A stretch of DNA of 64,000 nucleotides from Propionispora vibrioides (GTDB taxonomy: Bacteria; Bacillota; Negativicutes; Propionisporales; Propionisporaceae). Shown here piece after piece: positions 50,578 to 59,849 of this stretch. Below the pieces are notes generated by a model, which saw only the letters and a list, made by a program, of their open reading frames with translations, was not told the origin of the DNA and ran no database searches. The position numbers and the translations under genes are program-made. The first letter of the stretch is position 1. Every line of letters starts with the position of its first letter. Location of the stretch: NCBI RefSeq assembly GCF_900110485.1, contig NZ_FODY01000008.1, forward strand, positions 1 to 64,000. The letters run 5' to 3'.

Positions 50578-51405
50578 ATGAAACGTCTGCTTTTATACGT
50601 TGCTATCGGCAGCCTTGCTCTCATTACAGCCGGAGTCGCTTATCTGTTCTTCTTTGTTCCCGGAGTTCCCGTACTGAACTATCATGAGGTAAATAACCAA
50701 AGCCATGTCTTATTGGCAATCAGCTCGCAGGAATTTGACGCCCAAATGTCTTATTTGGCCAAAGCCGGCTACAACTCTATCACACCTGATCAATTGCTGG
50801 ACTATCTGCAATACGGTAAACCACTGCCGTCCAATCCCGTTTTGATTACCTTTGATGACGGGTATGAAGACAATTATCAGGAAGCCTATCCTATCCTAAA
50901 AAAATATAATTTTACCGCCACCATTTTTCTCATTACCGATTTTGTCGATCATAACAGCCAATATCTGACCTGGCAGCAGATAAAAGAAATGGCCGGCAGC
51001 GGCATTCAGTTTCAGTCGCATACGGCAACACATATTATGCTGACCAAAGCTTCGGACAGCGAGGTGCTCGCACAGCTTACCCGGTCCCGAAAGGCAATTG
51101 AGCAGCATTTACAAAAAAAAGTGGACTATCTGGCCTATCCGGGAGGCTTTTACAACAATCAGGTAATTGAGCTAACCAAACAGACCGGCTACCGGGCCGC
51201 TTTTACGATCAACCTGGGACGGGACAGGACAAATTCCAATTTCTATACCTTAAACCGGATTCCCGTTTTTGAACTGCCTCACACCTTTTTCCACTTTTGG
51301 CTGCGCCTTAAACTAACCCGCCTTTGGAACAGCCTGCAAACCTTAAAAATACTATTAACCAACTGTGGCGCTTCCCGGCTGTCAGACTTAATTTATATTC
51401 CTTAA
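50578..51405 (+). CDS. Membrane-anchored polysaccharide deacetylase
   Basis: 275 aa. An N-terminal signal anchor (about 4-27) is followed by a NodB-type domain: VPVLNYHEV, motif 1 TFDDGYEDN (catalytic base and metal Asp), motif 2 SHTATH (metal His pair) and motif 3 YPGGFYN. It removes acetyl groups from cell-wall or exported glycans outside the membrane. It faces the nucleotidyltransferase gene and overlaps its end by 4 nt. Confidence 0.9.
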   Translation: MKRLLLYVAIGSLALITAGVAYLFFFVPGVPVLNYHEVNNQSHVLLAISSQEFDAQMSYLAKAGYNSITPDQLLDYLQYGKPLPSNPVLITFDDGYEDNYQEAYPILKKYNFTATIFLITDFVDHNSQYLTWQQIKEMAGSGIQFQSHTATHIMLTKASDSEVLAQLTRSRKAIEQHLQKKVDYLAYPGGFYNNQVIELTKQTGYRAAFTINLGRDRTNSNFYTLNRIPVFELPHTFFHFWLRLKLTRLWNSLQTLKILLTNCGASRLSDLIYIP

Positions 51406-52166
51406 GTCTGCCGGCCTTCTTTTTGGTTTATCGAGCTGCCGGGAGCCAGGACGGCCTGGGCCTCATGAGGAGGCAAGTGGGCAATCGCCTCATAATCATT
51501 GACCCTGCCAATATCCCACCAGGCATAGTCCCGTACAAAACCGTACACGCCCTTTCCCTCCTGCAGCAAAACAGGAAAGACCTGGGCCGGTAAATCCACC
51601 TCCTGTTGCTCCGGTGCAAATCTTTCGATATAAGGAAAAATGCTTTGCTCCAATAAATAAGTTCCCGTACTTACCGGACGATCCAGGTTTGCTTTCTCCA
51701 AAAATCCGGTGATCCGGTTCGCCTTATCCACCTCGGCCACGCCCACCTCCAGCCGGTAGCGGCTGGATAAGGCCACAGAAACCACCCCTTGCGTCCGGGT
51801 ATGAAAATCCATAAATTCACAGTAATCGAGCTGACACAGCGTATCGCCGGGCACAACCAGAAACCGGGGCTCCTTGGCCAGAAGCTCGCGGCACCGCCAT
51901 ACTTCGCCGGCCTTTCCGGCCGGCGCGTTGCCGCGACTGTAGGCAATCTCAACTCCCCACCGCTTCCCATCACCAAAATAGTTTTCTATCTGTTCTGCCA
52001 AATAACTGGTTGCTATCACGTACTCCCGGATACCGTAGGCTGCCAACCCAAGAAGAATCCACTCCAGAAGCGGTTTCCCCTGCAGCGGTACCAAGGGCTT
52101 GGGTATATAGTCGGTAATCGGCCTCAGCCGGGAACCGCGGCCGGCAGCTAAAATTACGGCTTTCAT
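51402..52166 (-). CDS. Sugar-1-phosphate nucleotidyltransferase
   Basis: 254 aa. The NTP-transferase signature KAVILAAGRGSRLRPITDYIPKPLVPLQGKPLLEW opens the protein, followed by a PGDTL metal/nucleotide loop and VGVAEVDKANRITGFLEKA. It makes an NDP-sugar from sugar-1-phosphate and NTP. ATG 52166 is the natural start at the signature, overlapping the glycosyltransferase stop by 4 nt; upstream in-frame codons to 52199 belong to the previous gene. Sugar specificity cannot be read. Confidence 0.88.
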   Translation of the reverse strand: MKAVILAAGRGSRLRPITDYIPKPLVPLQGKPLLEWILLGLAAYGIREYVIATSYLAEQIENYFGDGKRWGVEIAYSRGNAPAGKAGEVWRCRELLAKEPRFLVVPGDTLCQLDYCEFMDFHTRTQGVVSVALSSRYRLEVGVAEVDKANRITGFLEKANLDRPVSTGTYLLEQSIFPYIERFAPEQQEVDLPAQVFPVLLQEGKGVYGFVRDYAWWDIGRVNDYEAIAHLPPHEAQAVLAPGSSINQKEGRQT

Positions 52167-53368
52167 CGCTGTACCCCTCCCGCAAGCTGTTCGACCCAAT
52201 TGGCGGCTTCCTCTGCGCCGCCGTATGCGTCCCCCAGCCGTTTGAGCGCCTGAGCCCCTGTCCGGTATGACTCCGACCGGATGACGGTCCGCATGGCCTC
52301 TGCCAGCTTGTCCGGCGTTAATGAAGCTTTCTCCAGCACGATGCCGGCCTGAAACCGGGCCATGACAGCAGCGTTATCCTCCTGCTCACCCATGGAAGGT
52401 ATCACTACGGCCGGACTGCCACAGGCAATACAGCTCATCAGCGTGGAAGAGCCGCCATGAAAAACCGTTACATCACTGGCTTTGATCAGCTCAGTCCCCG
52501 GTACAAAGCCTTTAACCATCGCATTGACCGGCGGCCGGTATGCTTTAATGGTATTCGGCGATATGGCAAGACCGGTGGCTACAACGCCGGTAATATCGGG
52601 TGTTAATTGCAGTGCTTTTAATACGGTCGCCAAAAACTGCTCGCCAATCAAGGGCGACCCGCCACCTATGGTTATATAGGCCAGGTTTCGTTCTCCGTTG
52701 CCAAGATGCTTTTGCTTGAGTAAAAACCGGTCCGGCAATTGGTCCGGCGACTCCACCAGCAGCGGTCCGCAAAAGCGGATCTTTTCCTTTATCTCCCCCA
52801 GCCCGGCCCCGAAAAAATCCATTGCCAGGTCTCCGCCAAGCTCCGGCATTCCCTCCATGATAATCAGGTCGGCTGCCCCCAACATGCTTTGCAGGGAAGT
52901 TCCGGTTTGTTTCTCCGCTGCTCCCTTACGGTTTATAACTTTACTGACCATCTGGACAGTCTTTTGTCCATGCGGCTGCAAAAAGACCAGGGCTGAGGGG
53001 ATCCCCAGCGAACGGGCCACGGTGGCACCGCTAACCGTGCCGCTTACAATAAGATCAGGGCAGACCTTTTTTGCCATAGTGCGTTCCAGTTCCACCATCT
53101 TTTCCAGCAGTTCCTTCATCTGGGTCAGCGTCGCTTCAGACGGTTCTGCTTTCAAATCCTGTAACGTGCCTGTATGTTGTATATCCGGCATATTGTCAGC
53201 TTCCAGTACGTCAAGACCAAAATTCCGTATTACCGGAATCAGTTTGCCTGCAGCGATAAACCTTACGTCGTGGCCCCGCCGCTGCAAAGTCTTAGCGATG
53301 GCTATGACTCTCATGGCCTGACCCATGATCGTAGCTGCTCCCATTTGGGCTGTACATAAAATTTTCAT
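52163..53368 (-). CDS. UGT/MGT-type glycosyltransferase (GT1-like)
   Basis: 401-aa GT-B enzyme. The N-terminal acceptor domain starts MKILCTAQMGAATIMGQAMRVIAIAKTLQRRGHDVRFI; the C-terminal donor-binding domain has the GT1-like block VPGTELIKASDVTVFHGGSSTLMSCIACGSPAVVIPSMGEQEDNA. It transfers a sugar from an NDP-sugar, probably that made by the coupled nucleotidyltransferase, to an unknown acceptor. The ATG at 53368 has GAGGGGGAT upstream and lies 77 nt inside the preceding kinase gene. Confidence 0.88.
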   Translation of the reverse strand: MKILCTAQMGAATIMGQAMRVIAIAKTLQRRGHDVRFIAAGKLIPVIRNFGLDVLEADNMPDIQHTGTLQDLKAEPSEATLTQMKELLEKMVELERTMAKKVCPDLIVSGTVSGATVARSLGIPSALVFLQPHGQKTVQMVSKVINRKGAAEKQTGTSLQSMLGAADLIIMEGMPELGGDLAMDFFGAGLGEIKEKIRFCGPLLVESPDQLPDRFLLKQKHLGNGERNLAYITIGGGSPLIGEQFLATVLKALQLTPDITGVVATGLAISPNTIKAYRPPVNAMVKGFVPGTELIKASDVTVFHGGSSTLMSCIACGSPAVVIPSMGEQEDNAAVMARFQAGIVLEKASLTPDKLAEAMRTVIRSESYRTGAQALKRLGDAYGGAEEAANWVEQLAGGVQR

Positions 53369-54386
53369 CCCGATCCCCCTCTTTTATTTCGTGTACAATG
53401 ACATGCTGCTGTGACAAAACCTCATCAAGCAAGCTGTGAAAATAACTACGGTAATGCCGATACAGCATGTCCTGCGCTTCCAGCCTGGTGGGAAAGCCTT
53501 TGGCATCATACAGGGAGGCCTTGACCGAGCCAAGCAAATTACCCATTACTACCGCCATAATCGGACTCTGCAGCCTGGAATAGGCATAAATGAAGCCGGC
53601 TGACGCGGCGTCACCGCAGCCAATAGTATCCACCACTTGCCCTGTATCACTGACCGGTACTTTGGCCCAGAACAATCGCTGCTGCCGTTTCCAGACAACC
53701 AAAGAGGCTTGGCTGCCAAAGGTAATCCAGCAAGCCGTCAACCCGCTTTGCACCATCCTGACGGCATAATCCAAATGCTCCGGAAACGTGCCGAGACTGC
53801 GGCCCGCAGCCCAGGATGCTTCGTGCTCGTTCATTTTTAAAATATCAATCGCCTGCAGCCATTCCGCTTCCTTAGCCCACTGTTTTCTATACCGTTTGCC
53901 GGAATGGTCGACTCCGGTAAGCAGGCCATGAATATCCAGGAATATAGTCGCCTCCGAGCTTTGCCGGAACCGCTTGACTGTTGCCAAGGGAATATCCGTA
54001 TCGTTTAACGGCATCAATATAACATAATCCCGGTCGGTCAATTGTTCCATTTCTGCGAAGGAAACCGGCGTCATAACCTGTGTCTGCTTACTGACTCGCT
54101 CATGCTGGTTTAGGTACTGCAGCTCAATTTCGGTTCCCCTATTCGCCGGTCCGTCCAAACCGCAAAGCCGGATATTGGGGAAATCAAGCAGCGCTAACAC
54201 CGCTTCCCTGTCGGCTGCCGCCACGTGGGACAGACAAAGGATATCATCTTCCGCACTTTCCAGCAGCTTGGCCAGCACGGTTGCACTATAGGCAACGGCA
54301 CCGAACTTGCTTGTCGTTTCTCCCGGCGCCCGGTTAATCGTATCTTTTGATATAGGCCCTACAATGCCAAACCTCATGGTTTGCAC
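53292..54386 (-). CDS. PfkB-family sugar kinase
   Basis: 364 aa. Ribokinase-type fold: FGIVGPISKDTINRAPGETTSKFGAVAYSATVLAKL at the start and the PfkB C-terminal signature DTIGCGDAASAGFIYAYS with the catalytic Asp. It phosphorylates a sugar or sugar phosphate. The last 25 residues overlap the glycosyltransferase start. First gene of a three-gene minus-strand operon (kinase, glycosyltransferase, nucleotidyltransferase). Confidence 0.85.
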   Translation of the reverse strand: MQTMRFGIVGPISKDTINRAPGETTSKFGAVAYSATVLAKLLESAEDDILCLSHVAAADREAVLALLDFPNIRLCGLDGPANRGTEIELQYLNQHERVSKQTQVMTPVSFAEMEQLTDRDYVILMPLNDTDIPLATVKRFRQSSEATIFLDIHGLLTGVDHSGKRYRKQWAKEAEWLQAIDILKMNEHEASWAAGRSLGTFPEHLDYAVRMVQSGLTACWITFGSQASLVVWKRQQRLFWAKVPVSDTGQVVDTIGCGDAASAGFIYAYSRLQSPIMAVVMGNLLGSVKASLYDAKGFPTRLEAQDMLYRHYRSYFHSLLDEVLSQQHVIVHEIKEGDRDENFMYSPNGSSYDHGSGHESHSHR

Positions 54387-54487
54387 CTCCGCTTTTACAG
54401 CCTTTTCATCCGATTTTCATCGTCCGCAACAAGTATCCGGAAAAGACTATACTTGCTTACTATTCCCTGATGATTGCAAAATATAAA

Positions 54488-54547
54488 TCAAAAAGAGCCA
54501 AAACGTGAGTTCCGGCATAAGCCGAAAATTCCCGTCTTGACTCTTTG
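54488..54547 (-). terminator. Terminator of the efflux operon
   Basis: On the minus strand AAAGAGTCAAGACGGGA and TCACGTTTTGGCTCTTT form a long imperfect stem enclosing an inner CGGC/GCCG hairpin, followed by T5. It lies 19 bp downstream of the MFS gene. Confidence 0.65.
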
Positions 54548-54565
54548 GCTATGAACCAAATTGTT

Positions 54566-56158
54566 TTATACACTATCCGGCAAGGGCAGTTGCTCCGGCA
54601 GCTTACCGGATTTTTCCTCAGCCGGTTGACTTTTGGTATCACGAATGAACAGTGCCGGCAGAATGCCTGCCGCACACAATACGGCGGTAATCAGAAACAC
54701 ATCGTCAAAAGCGGCCACTGCCGCCTGCTGAGAAACCATCCCCTGCAGACTGCTCAAAGCCAGCAGCTTGGCTGCCGCCGGCGACATGCCGTCCAGAATG
54801 AAGTTATTCTGCAGCGCCGCCAACGTGGAAGTTACCAGGTGCGACCCGCTGTCCAGATAATTCCGGTAGGTTGCGCCGTGCACCAGTTGCCTGGTGTCCA
54901 GTAAAGTCCCCATAATCGCAACACCCACGCTTCCGCCAACATTTTTAAACAGGTTAAACACACCGGACCCGACTCCCAGTTTATCTTTGGTTAATGTTCC
55001 CATAACCCCGTTCGATAGCGGCGACATGGTCAAAGCCAGTCCGACTCCCATGAAAACAAGCGTCACCGCAATATGCGAGTATGGCGTCCGGGCATCGAGC
55101 AGGCGGAAAGAAAATAGGGCCAGCGCCATCGTGGACATTCCCAGGGACGCCGGTATTCTTGAGCCGTATTGCCCGGCCAGCCGGCCACCCAGGGGCGCCA
55201 GCAAAATCATGGAGAGCGTCAGCGGCAGCATGGATATCCCCGCCTTAATCGCGGTAAAGCCCTGAACATTGCGGAGATAAAACGGCAGAAGAAACAACCC
55301 GCCATACATGGCCATAAAGGACAGAAAGCCAACGATATTGGAAACGGTAAACGTAACATTTTTAAACAGGGACAACTCCACCATCGGTACAGCCGTTCGC
55401 TGTTCTACCACGAAAAATGCCGCCATAGACAGTACCGCTACGGCCGCCAGGCCCAGAATATAGAAGGATGTCCAGCCTTCATCCGAGCCCTGATTAAGCA
55501 CCAGCATCAGGCAAATCAAACTGATTACCAGCAAAGCACCGCCGGCATAGTCAATTTTAGCCTTGCTCTGTCCGGTCTTGGATTCCTGCAGTACCTTGGT
55601 CCCTAATAACAAGCCGATGGCCGATATCGGTATAATGGAATAAAAGATCAAGCGCCAATCAAGATATTCCACAATAAGCCCGCCCAGGGTCGGACCAAGG
55701 GCACTGCCCCCGGCCGCCAGAGCGCCCCACAGGCCTAAGGCCTGCCCCCGTTCGGTCGGAGAAAAAGCATCAGACACCAGAGCCATAGAGTTTGGGAAAA
55801 GCAACCCCGCCCCGATACCCTGGAGGACCCGGAACACGATAAGCGCTGTACTGCTCCAGGCCATACCGACCAGCAAGGTAGCCGCTGTAAAAATGGCCAG
55901 TCCTGTCAAATACATGCGTTTCCGGCCAAATTGATCGCCCAGTTTACCGGTAATCGGTAAAATCGAACCGTAAGGCAGCATGTAGGAAAGAGAAACCCAG
56001 ACTACCGAATCCATCGTAAAACCAAATACCTGCATCATATTCGGCAGAGCAATATTGACCGAACTGCTGACATAGGAGCTCAGCATGGTGCCCAGCGTAA
56101 CGGTCAAAAGCACCATATATTTATTGGGTTGTGTTGTTGCTTGTTCCATCATCATCAC
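54566..56158 (-). CDS. emrB: DHA2-family MFS multidrug transporter (EmrB-like)
   Basis: 530 aa, 14 TM helices expected. MFS motif A-like GKLGDQFGRKRMYLTG and motif C-like ALGPTLGGLIVEYLDWRLIFY are visible; DHA2 motif SSVNIALPNM lies in TM1. Proton-driven drug export. It is co-operonic with the membrane fusion protein upstream (5-bp gap), so it forms an EmrAB-type pump crossing a two-membrane envelope or wall. Confidence 0.92.
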   Translation of the reverse strand: MMMMEQATTQPNKYMVLLTVTLGTMLSSYVSSSVNIALPNMMQVFGFTMDSVVWVSLSYMLPYGSILPITGKLGDQFGRKRMYLTGLAIFTAATLLVGMAWSSTALIVFRVLQGIGAGLLFPNSMALVSDAFSPTERGQALGLWGALAAGGSALGPTLGGLIVEYLDWRLIFYSIIPISAIGLLLGTKVLQESKTGQSKAKIDYAGGALLVISLICLMLVLNQGSDEGWTSFYILGLAAVAVLSMAAFFVVEQRTAVPMVELSLFKNVTFTVSNIVGFLSFMAMYGGLFLLPFYLRNVQGFTAIKAGISMLPLTLSMILLAPLGGRLAGQYGSRIPASLGMSTMALALFSFRLLDARTPYSHIAVTLVFMGVGLALTMSPLSNGVMGTLTKDKLGVGSGVFNLFKNVGGSVGVAIMGTLLDTRQLVHGATYRNYLDSGSHLVTSTLAALQNNFILDGMSPAAAKLLALSSLQGMVSQQAAVAAFDDVFLITAVLCAAGILPALFIRDTKSQPAEEKSGKLPEQLPLPDSV

Positions 56159-56163
56159 CTCTG

Positions 56164-57186
56164 TTAAGACCGGACGTTTACATTAATTACAGCCGACATG
56201 CCCGGTTTTAACTGAGTATTGTCGGTTTTGGCAATACTTATCTTTACAGGCAGTTTCTGCGTAAGTTTGGTATAGTTGCCGGAGGTATTTTCATTGGGCA
56301 ACAGGGAAAACTGCGAACCGGTTGCCGCCCCCACTTCCTGCACGAGGCCGGTAAACTTCACGCCGGGAAAAGCGTCTACCGTAAAATGCACTGCCTGCCC
56401 GTCATGAACCTTGCCGATATACGTTTCGTCAATATTGGCCGCGACCCAAATGTCGTCGGCATCGACAATATTGAATAAGGCTTGGCCTACTGCCACGCTT
56501 TCCCCTAAATTAACTGCCCGTTGAGCAATCACACCGGAAATAGGGGCTACAATCGTGGCATCTTCCAATTGGAGCTGAGCATTCTGCAGCATGGCCGCCG
56601 CCTGGTCTACCTGGGCCTGTGCTGCCTGAATGTCTTCCTGCCGGGAGCCTTCGGCCACCAGACTGGCCGACTGACTGGAGGAAGCCAACTGCGCCTTCGC
56701 CACCGTCAGGGCGGTCCAGGCGGCATCCAGTTGCTGCGCCGCCACGGCGCCTTGATCATAGAGAGCTTTGGTCCGTTCGTAGGCTTTTTCCGCGTTGGTT
56801 ACATTCGCTTCGGCCGAATCAACGGCCGCACTCGCCTGGGCTACCTGCTGTGGACGGCTTCCGGCCTGCAGTCCTGCCAGCTTAGCCTGGGCAGCGGCCA
56901 AATTGGCCTTAGCCTGATCAACCTGCGCCGCTAATTCCTTGGTATCCAGTTTGGCGATAACCTGTCCGGCCGTTACCTGATCTCCCTCATTGACCAGCAG
57001 TTCGGTTGTCCGCGCCGAAACCCGGGCGCCTACGGTCACAATGGTACCTTTAACCCTGGCATCATCGGTGGATACCGTACCTGCATAGTTATACCACCAC
57101 CAACTTCCCCCACCCAGCAGGGCCACGCCGATAACGCCGACGAAAGCTGCCAGTTTCTTTTTGGATTGAAAGAATTTATTACTCAT
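56164..57186 (-). CDS. emrA: HlyD/EmrA-family membrane fusion protein
   Basis: 340 aa. One N-terminal TM (about 12-31), a barrel/lipoyl part (STDDARVKGTIVTVGARVSARTTELLVNEGDQVTAGQVIAKLD), a long coiled coil with Ala/Gln-rich heptads (about 85-210) and the second lipoyl half (ATIVAPISGVIAQRAVNLGESVAVGQALFNIV). Adaptor for the following DHA2 transporter. ATG after AGGAGG. The AT-rich upstream region may hold its promoter and operator. Confidence 0.92.
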   Translation of the reverse strand: MSNKFFQSKKKLAAFVGVIGVALLGGGSWWWYNYAGTVSTDDARVKGTIVTVGARVSARTTELLVNEGDQVTAGQVIAKLDTKELAAQVDQAKANLAAAQAKLAGLQAGSRPQQVAQASAAVDSAEANVTNAEKAYERTKALYDQGAVAAQQLDAAWTALTVAKAQLASSSQSASLVAEGSRQEDIQAAQAQVDQAAAMLQNAQLQLEDATIVAPISGVIAQRAVNLGESVAVGQALFNIVDADDIWVAANIDETYIGKVHDGQAVHFTVDAFPGVKFTGLVQEVGAATGSQFSLLPNENTSGNYTKLTQKLPVKISIAKTDNTQLKPGMSAVINVNVRS

Positions 57187-57355
57187 ATATATCCTCCCTT
57201 TTAGTTAACGCAACAGCCTGGCGCATCCATATAGCCGCCCGGACCAGCGTATAGGCAGGGAGATTTCTTCCTGCGCTATTTATTATTAATCTTAATATTA
57301 TTAATTATAATAACATTTATTATAAAAGACAACTGTACTTTTTGCCAGTCAACTG
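57187..57355 (-). promoter_or_regulatory. AT-rich upstream region of the emrAB-type operon
   Basis: 57280-57326 is almost pure A/T, with the symmetrical ATTAAT-N9-ATTAAT (about 57286-57306) and further TAAT repeats, the type of sequence bound by MarR/TetR repressors. No regulator gene is adjacent. Operator function is inference; the rest of the gap is leader and the terminators of the next gene. Confidence 0.35.
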
Positions 57356-57488
57356 CAAAAAAACTACCTGCTTAGGCAACATGCCTAAACAGGTAGTTTT
57401 CAATCGTCTTACAAGTATTCTCTTCATTTCTCTCATGCTCTTAGACTCGGCATGAAAAAGAATCATTTGTCACATGATTCTTTTTCAT
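57356..57488 (-). terminator. Two hairpin terminators after the LivK-type gene
   Basis: ATGAAAAAGAATCAT (57452-57466) pairs perfectly with ATGATTCTTTTTCAT (57474-57488). AAACTACCTG..TTAGGCA pairs with TGCCTAA..CAGGTAGTTT (57361-57400), with seven T on the minus strand after it. Both lie downstream of the leftward binding-protein gene. Confidence 0.75.
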
Positions 57489-57532
57489 CTAAGGCAGTAA
57501 AAAAAAGTCTGGATTTACTTAGTTACGGCAGC

Positions 57533-58705
57533 TCAGGATTGCTTGATGGTTTCCTTGTAGACCTGCTTGCCGTCTTTCATCTCAATGATGACCACGCCTC
57601 TAACAGCATCATGGCTTTCATTCAGGTTCATCTCACCGCTTACACTGGGGAAGTTCTTCGTAGCTGCCAGCGCTTCGCGGATTTTATTGGCATCAGTGCT
57701 ATTAGCCCGTTTGATGGCATCCACTAATAAGCGAGCGGCGTCATAGCCCATAGCGGCCATGGAGTCAGGCACTTGCCCGTATTCCTTCTGGTAAGCTTCC
57801 ACGAAGGAATTGGAAACCGGATTTTTGTCTTCCACGGAATAGAAATTGGTAAAATACGTGTTATTTAATGCCTGCGCCCCGCCAAGTTCAGCCAACCGGG
57901 GTGAATCCCACGCATCGCCGCCCAGGATTGGTATGGTGATGCCCAATTCGCGCGCCTGTTTAACAATCTTGCCCACATCTTCGTAGTAGCCTGGTATGTA
58001 GATGATTTCCGGATTTTGTGCTTTTATGGTAGTCAGAGTAGCTTTAAAATCCTGATCTTTTTGCAGGTAAGCCTCTTCGGAAACGATTTGGCCGCCGCGT
58101 TCGGTATATACGCTCTTAAATACCTTGGCTAACCCTTTACTGTAATCGCTGGAATTATCCACCATGATCGCGGCTTTCTTCGCCTTCAGACTATTCCAGG
58201 CAAAATTGGCGCCTACCGTTCCCTGGAAGGAATCAATAAAGCAAGCCCGGAACGTATAGTCTTTCACCTTGCCTGTTGCTTCATCAACCGTTACCTTGGG
58301 ATTTACTGTGGCCGCTGCCACAAAAGGAATCTTATTGTCCTCGGCAACCACCGACCCGGCAATGCCGCAGGAGCTAACAGTGAAACCGGTTACCGCCACT
58401 ACCCGGTCCTGGGTGATTACTTTGGTCATGGCGTTAGCCGACTCGGAAGGTTCTCCTTTATTGTCTGCTGTGATAATTTCCAGTTTCTTGCCCAATACCC
58501 CGCCATTGGCATTGATTTCCTTAAAGGCCAGATTAGCGCCATTGGCCGCCGAAGTGCCGTAAGATGCCGTATTGCCGGTCAGTTCGTAAACCATACCGAT
58601 TTTGATGGAATCACCGGCCGTATCGCCGCACCCGGCCGTTATGCCCATAGCAGCCAGCAACAGCAAGAACAGCAAAGTCTTACCTGTTAATAACCGTTTT
58701 AACAT
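57533..58705 (-). CDS. livK: Branched-chain amino acid ABC substrate-binding lipoprotein
   Basis: 390 aa. A lipoprotein signal with lipobox ITAGC (Cys about 26), then the type I periplasmic-binding fold of LivJ/LivK: IKIGMVYELTGNTASYGTSAANGANLAFKEINANGGVLGKKLEIITADNKGEPSESANAMTKVI, and PEIIYIPGYYEDVGKIVKQARELGITIPILGGDAW. No permease or ATPase genes adjoin, so it is an orphan binding protein here. ATG after AGGAGG. Confidence 0.92.
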   Translation of the reverse strand: MLKRLLTGKTLLFLLLLAAMGITAGCGDTAGDSIKIGMVYELTGNTASYGTSAANGANLAFKEINANGGVLGKKLEIITADNKGEPSESANAMTKVITQDRVVAVTGFTVSSCGIAGSVVAEDNKIPFVAAATVNPKVTVDEATGKVKDYTFRACFIDSFQGTVGANFAWNSLKAKKAAIMVDNSSDYSKGLAKVFKSVYTERGGQIVSEEAYLQKDQDFKATLTTIKAQNPEIIYIPGYYEDVGKIVKQARELGITIPILGGDAWDSPRLAELGGAQALNNTYFTNFYSVEDKNPVSNSFVEAYQKEYGQVPDSMAAMGYDAARLLVDAIKRANSTDANKIREALAATKNFPSVSGEMNLNESHDAVRGVVIIEMKDGKQVYKETIKQS

Positions 58706-58994
58706 TGATCAACCTCCTAATAAACATATTCTACAATAAGAGCAACAGGAATGCCGTACTAACCGTGACCGGCAGACGCACACACCTCTTATAGCAAAAT
58801 ATTGTATTGTAAAATGCCCGGCACCGCAAGTACCCTGACCGCAGAAAATAAATAATGGCAAAATATTTTATTTTTCTTTATCGGCGGGCAGTCGCGCAAT
58901 GCCAGACTTTCCCTTTATATTATGTCACCTTTTGGGCAATAAAGGAATAGGCTACTCATAAAAAGGCAGTTTAACTGCCAGGAGGAGCCAGGCG

Positions 58995-59816
58995 ATGGGA
59001 TGCTATGTAAAAGTTGAAGAAAACGTCAAGCTCTATGTAGAGGACTTAAACCAGGCAGGCTGTGAAACCATTGTCTTTTTGCATGGTTGGCCTGCCGATT
59101 ATACCATGTTTGAATATCAGTTTGCCTATTTGATCCAGAAAGGCTTTCGCTGCGTAGGCATTGATCAGCGGGGCTTCGGCCGCTCCGATAAGCCGGCTGA
59201 CGGCTACGACTATAACCGGCTGGCCGATGACGTCTACGGCGTAATCCGCCAACTGGGGTTACAAGATGTTACCTTGGCCGGCCACTCCACCGGCGGCGCC
59301 ATCGCCGTCCGCTACATGGCCCGCCACAGAGGATACGGCGTGGCAAAACTGGTCCTTTGCGCGGCAGCGGCCCCCAGTCTCATTCAACGGCCGTACTTTC
59401 CTTATGGTCTACCGCGGGAAGCCATTGAAAAAATCATCCGGGACACCTATACCGACCGGCCGGCGATGCTGCGGGATTTTGGCGACATGTTCTTTTTTCA
59501 ATATGTCACCCAGCCTTTCGCTGATTGGTTTTTCCAGCTCGGGCTAAAGGCCGCCCTATGGTCTACGGCAGCCGTGGCCACCACCTGGCTGGGCGAGGAA
59601 AAACTTTTTTCCGACCTGGAAAGCATCGAAGTCCCCACCTTGATCCTGCATGGCATTCACGACCGCGTCTGCCACTTCCCCTTGGGCGAAGCACAAGAGC
59701 AGGGCATCAGGCATTCCCGGCTCATCCCCTTCTGCTATAGCGGTCATGCCTTGTTCCGGGACGAGCGGGACAAATTCAATAAAGAACTGGCGGACTTCGC
59801 GGCGGAATACCGTTAA
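58995..59816 (+). CDS. Alpha/beta hydrolase
   Basis: 273 aa. Oxyanion HGWPAD, nucleophile elbow GHSTGG (Ser about 99), acid in HGIHDRVC (Asp about 222) and His in YSGHALF (about 250), all in order. The lid region resembles haloperoxidase/esterase-type members (FGRSDKP). Substrate unknown. Stand-alone gene, ATG after AGGAGG, convergent with a DHA2 pump. The 289-bp region upstream (58706-58994) is AT-rich promoter space for two divergent genes. Confidence 0.88.
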   Translation: MGCYVKVEENVKLYVEDLNQAGCETIVFLHGWPADYTMFEYQFAYLIQKGFRCVGIDQRGFGRSDKPADGYDYNRLADDVYGVIRQLGLQDVTLAGHSTGGAIAVRYMARHRGYGVAKLVLCAAAAPSLIQRPYFPYGLPREAIEKIIRDTYTDRPAMLRDFGDMFFFQYVTQPFADWFFQLGLKAALWSTAAVATTWLGEEKLFSDLESIEVPTLILHGIHDRVCHFPLGEAQEQGIRHSRLIPFCYSGHALFRDERDKFNKELADFAAEYR

Positions 59817-59849
59817 CATCCTCTCTATCAAGAAGGCGACGGCCAGGCG

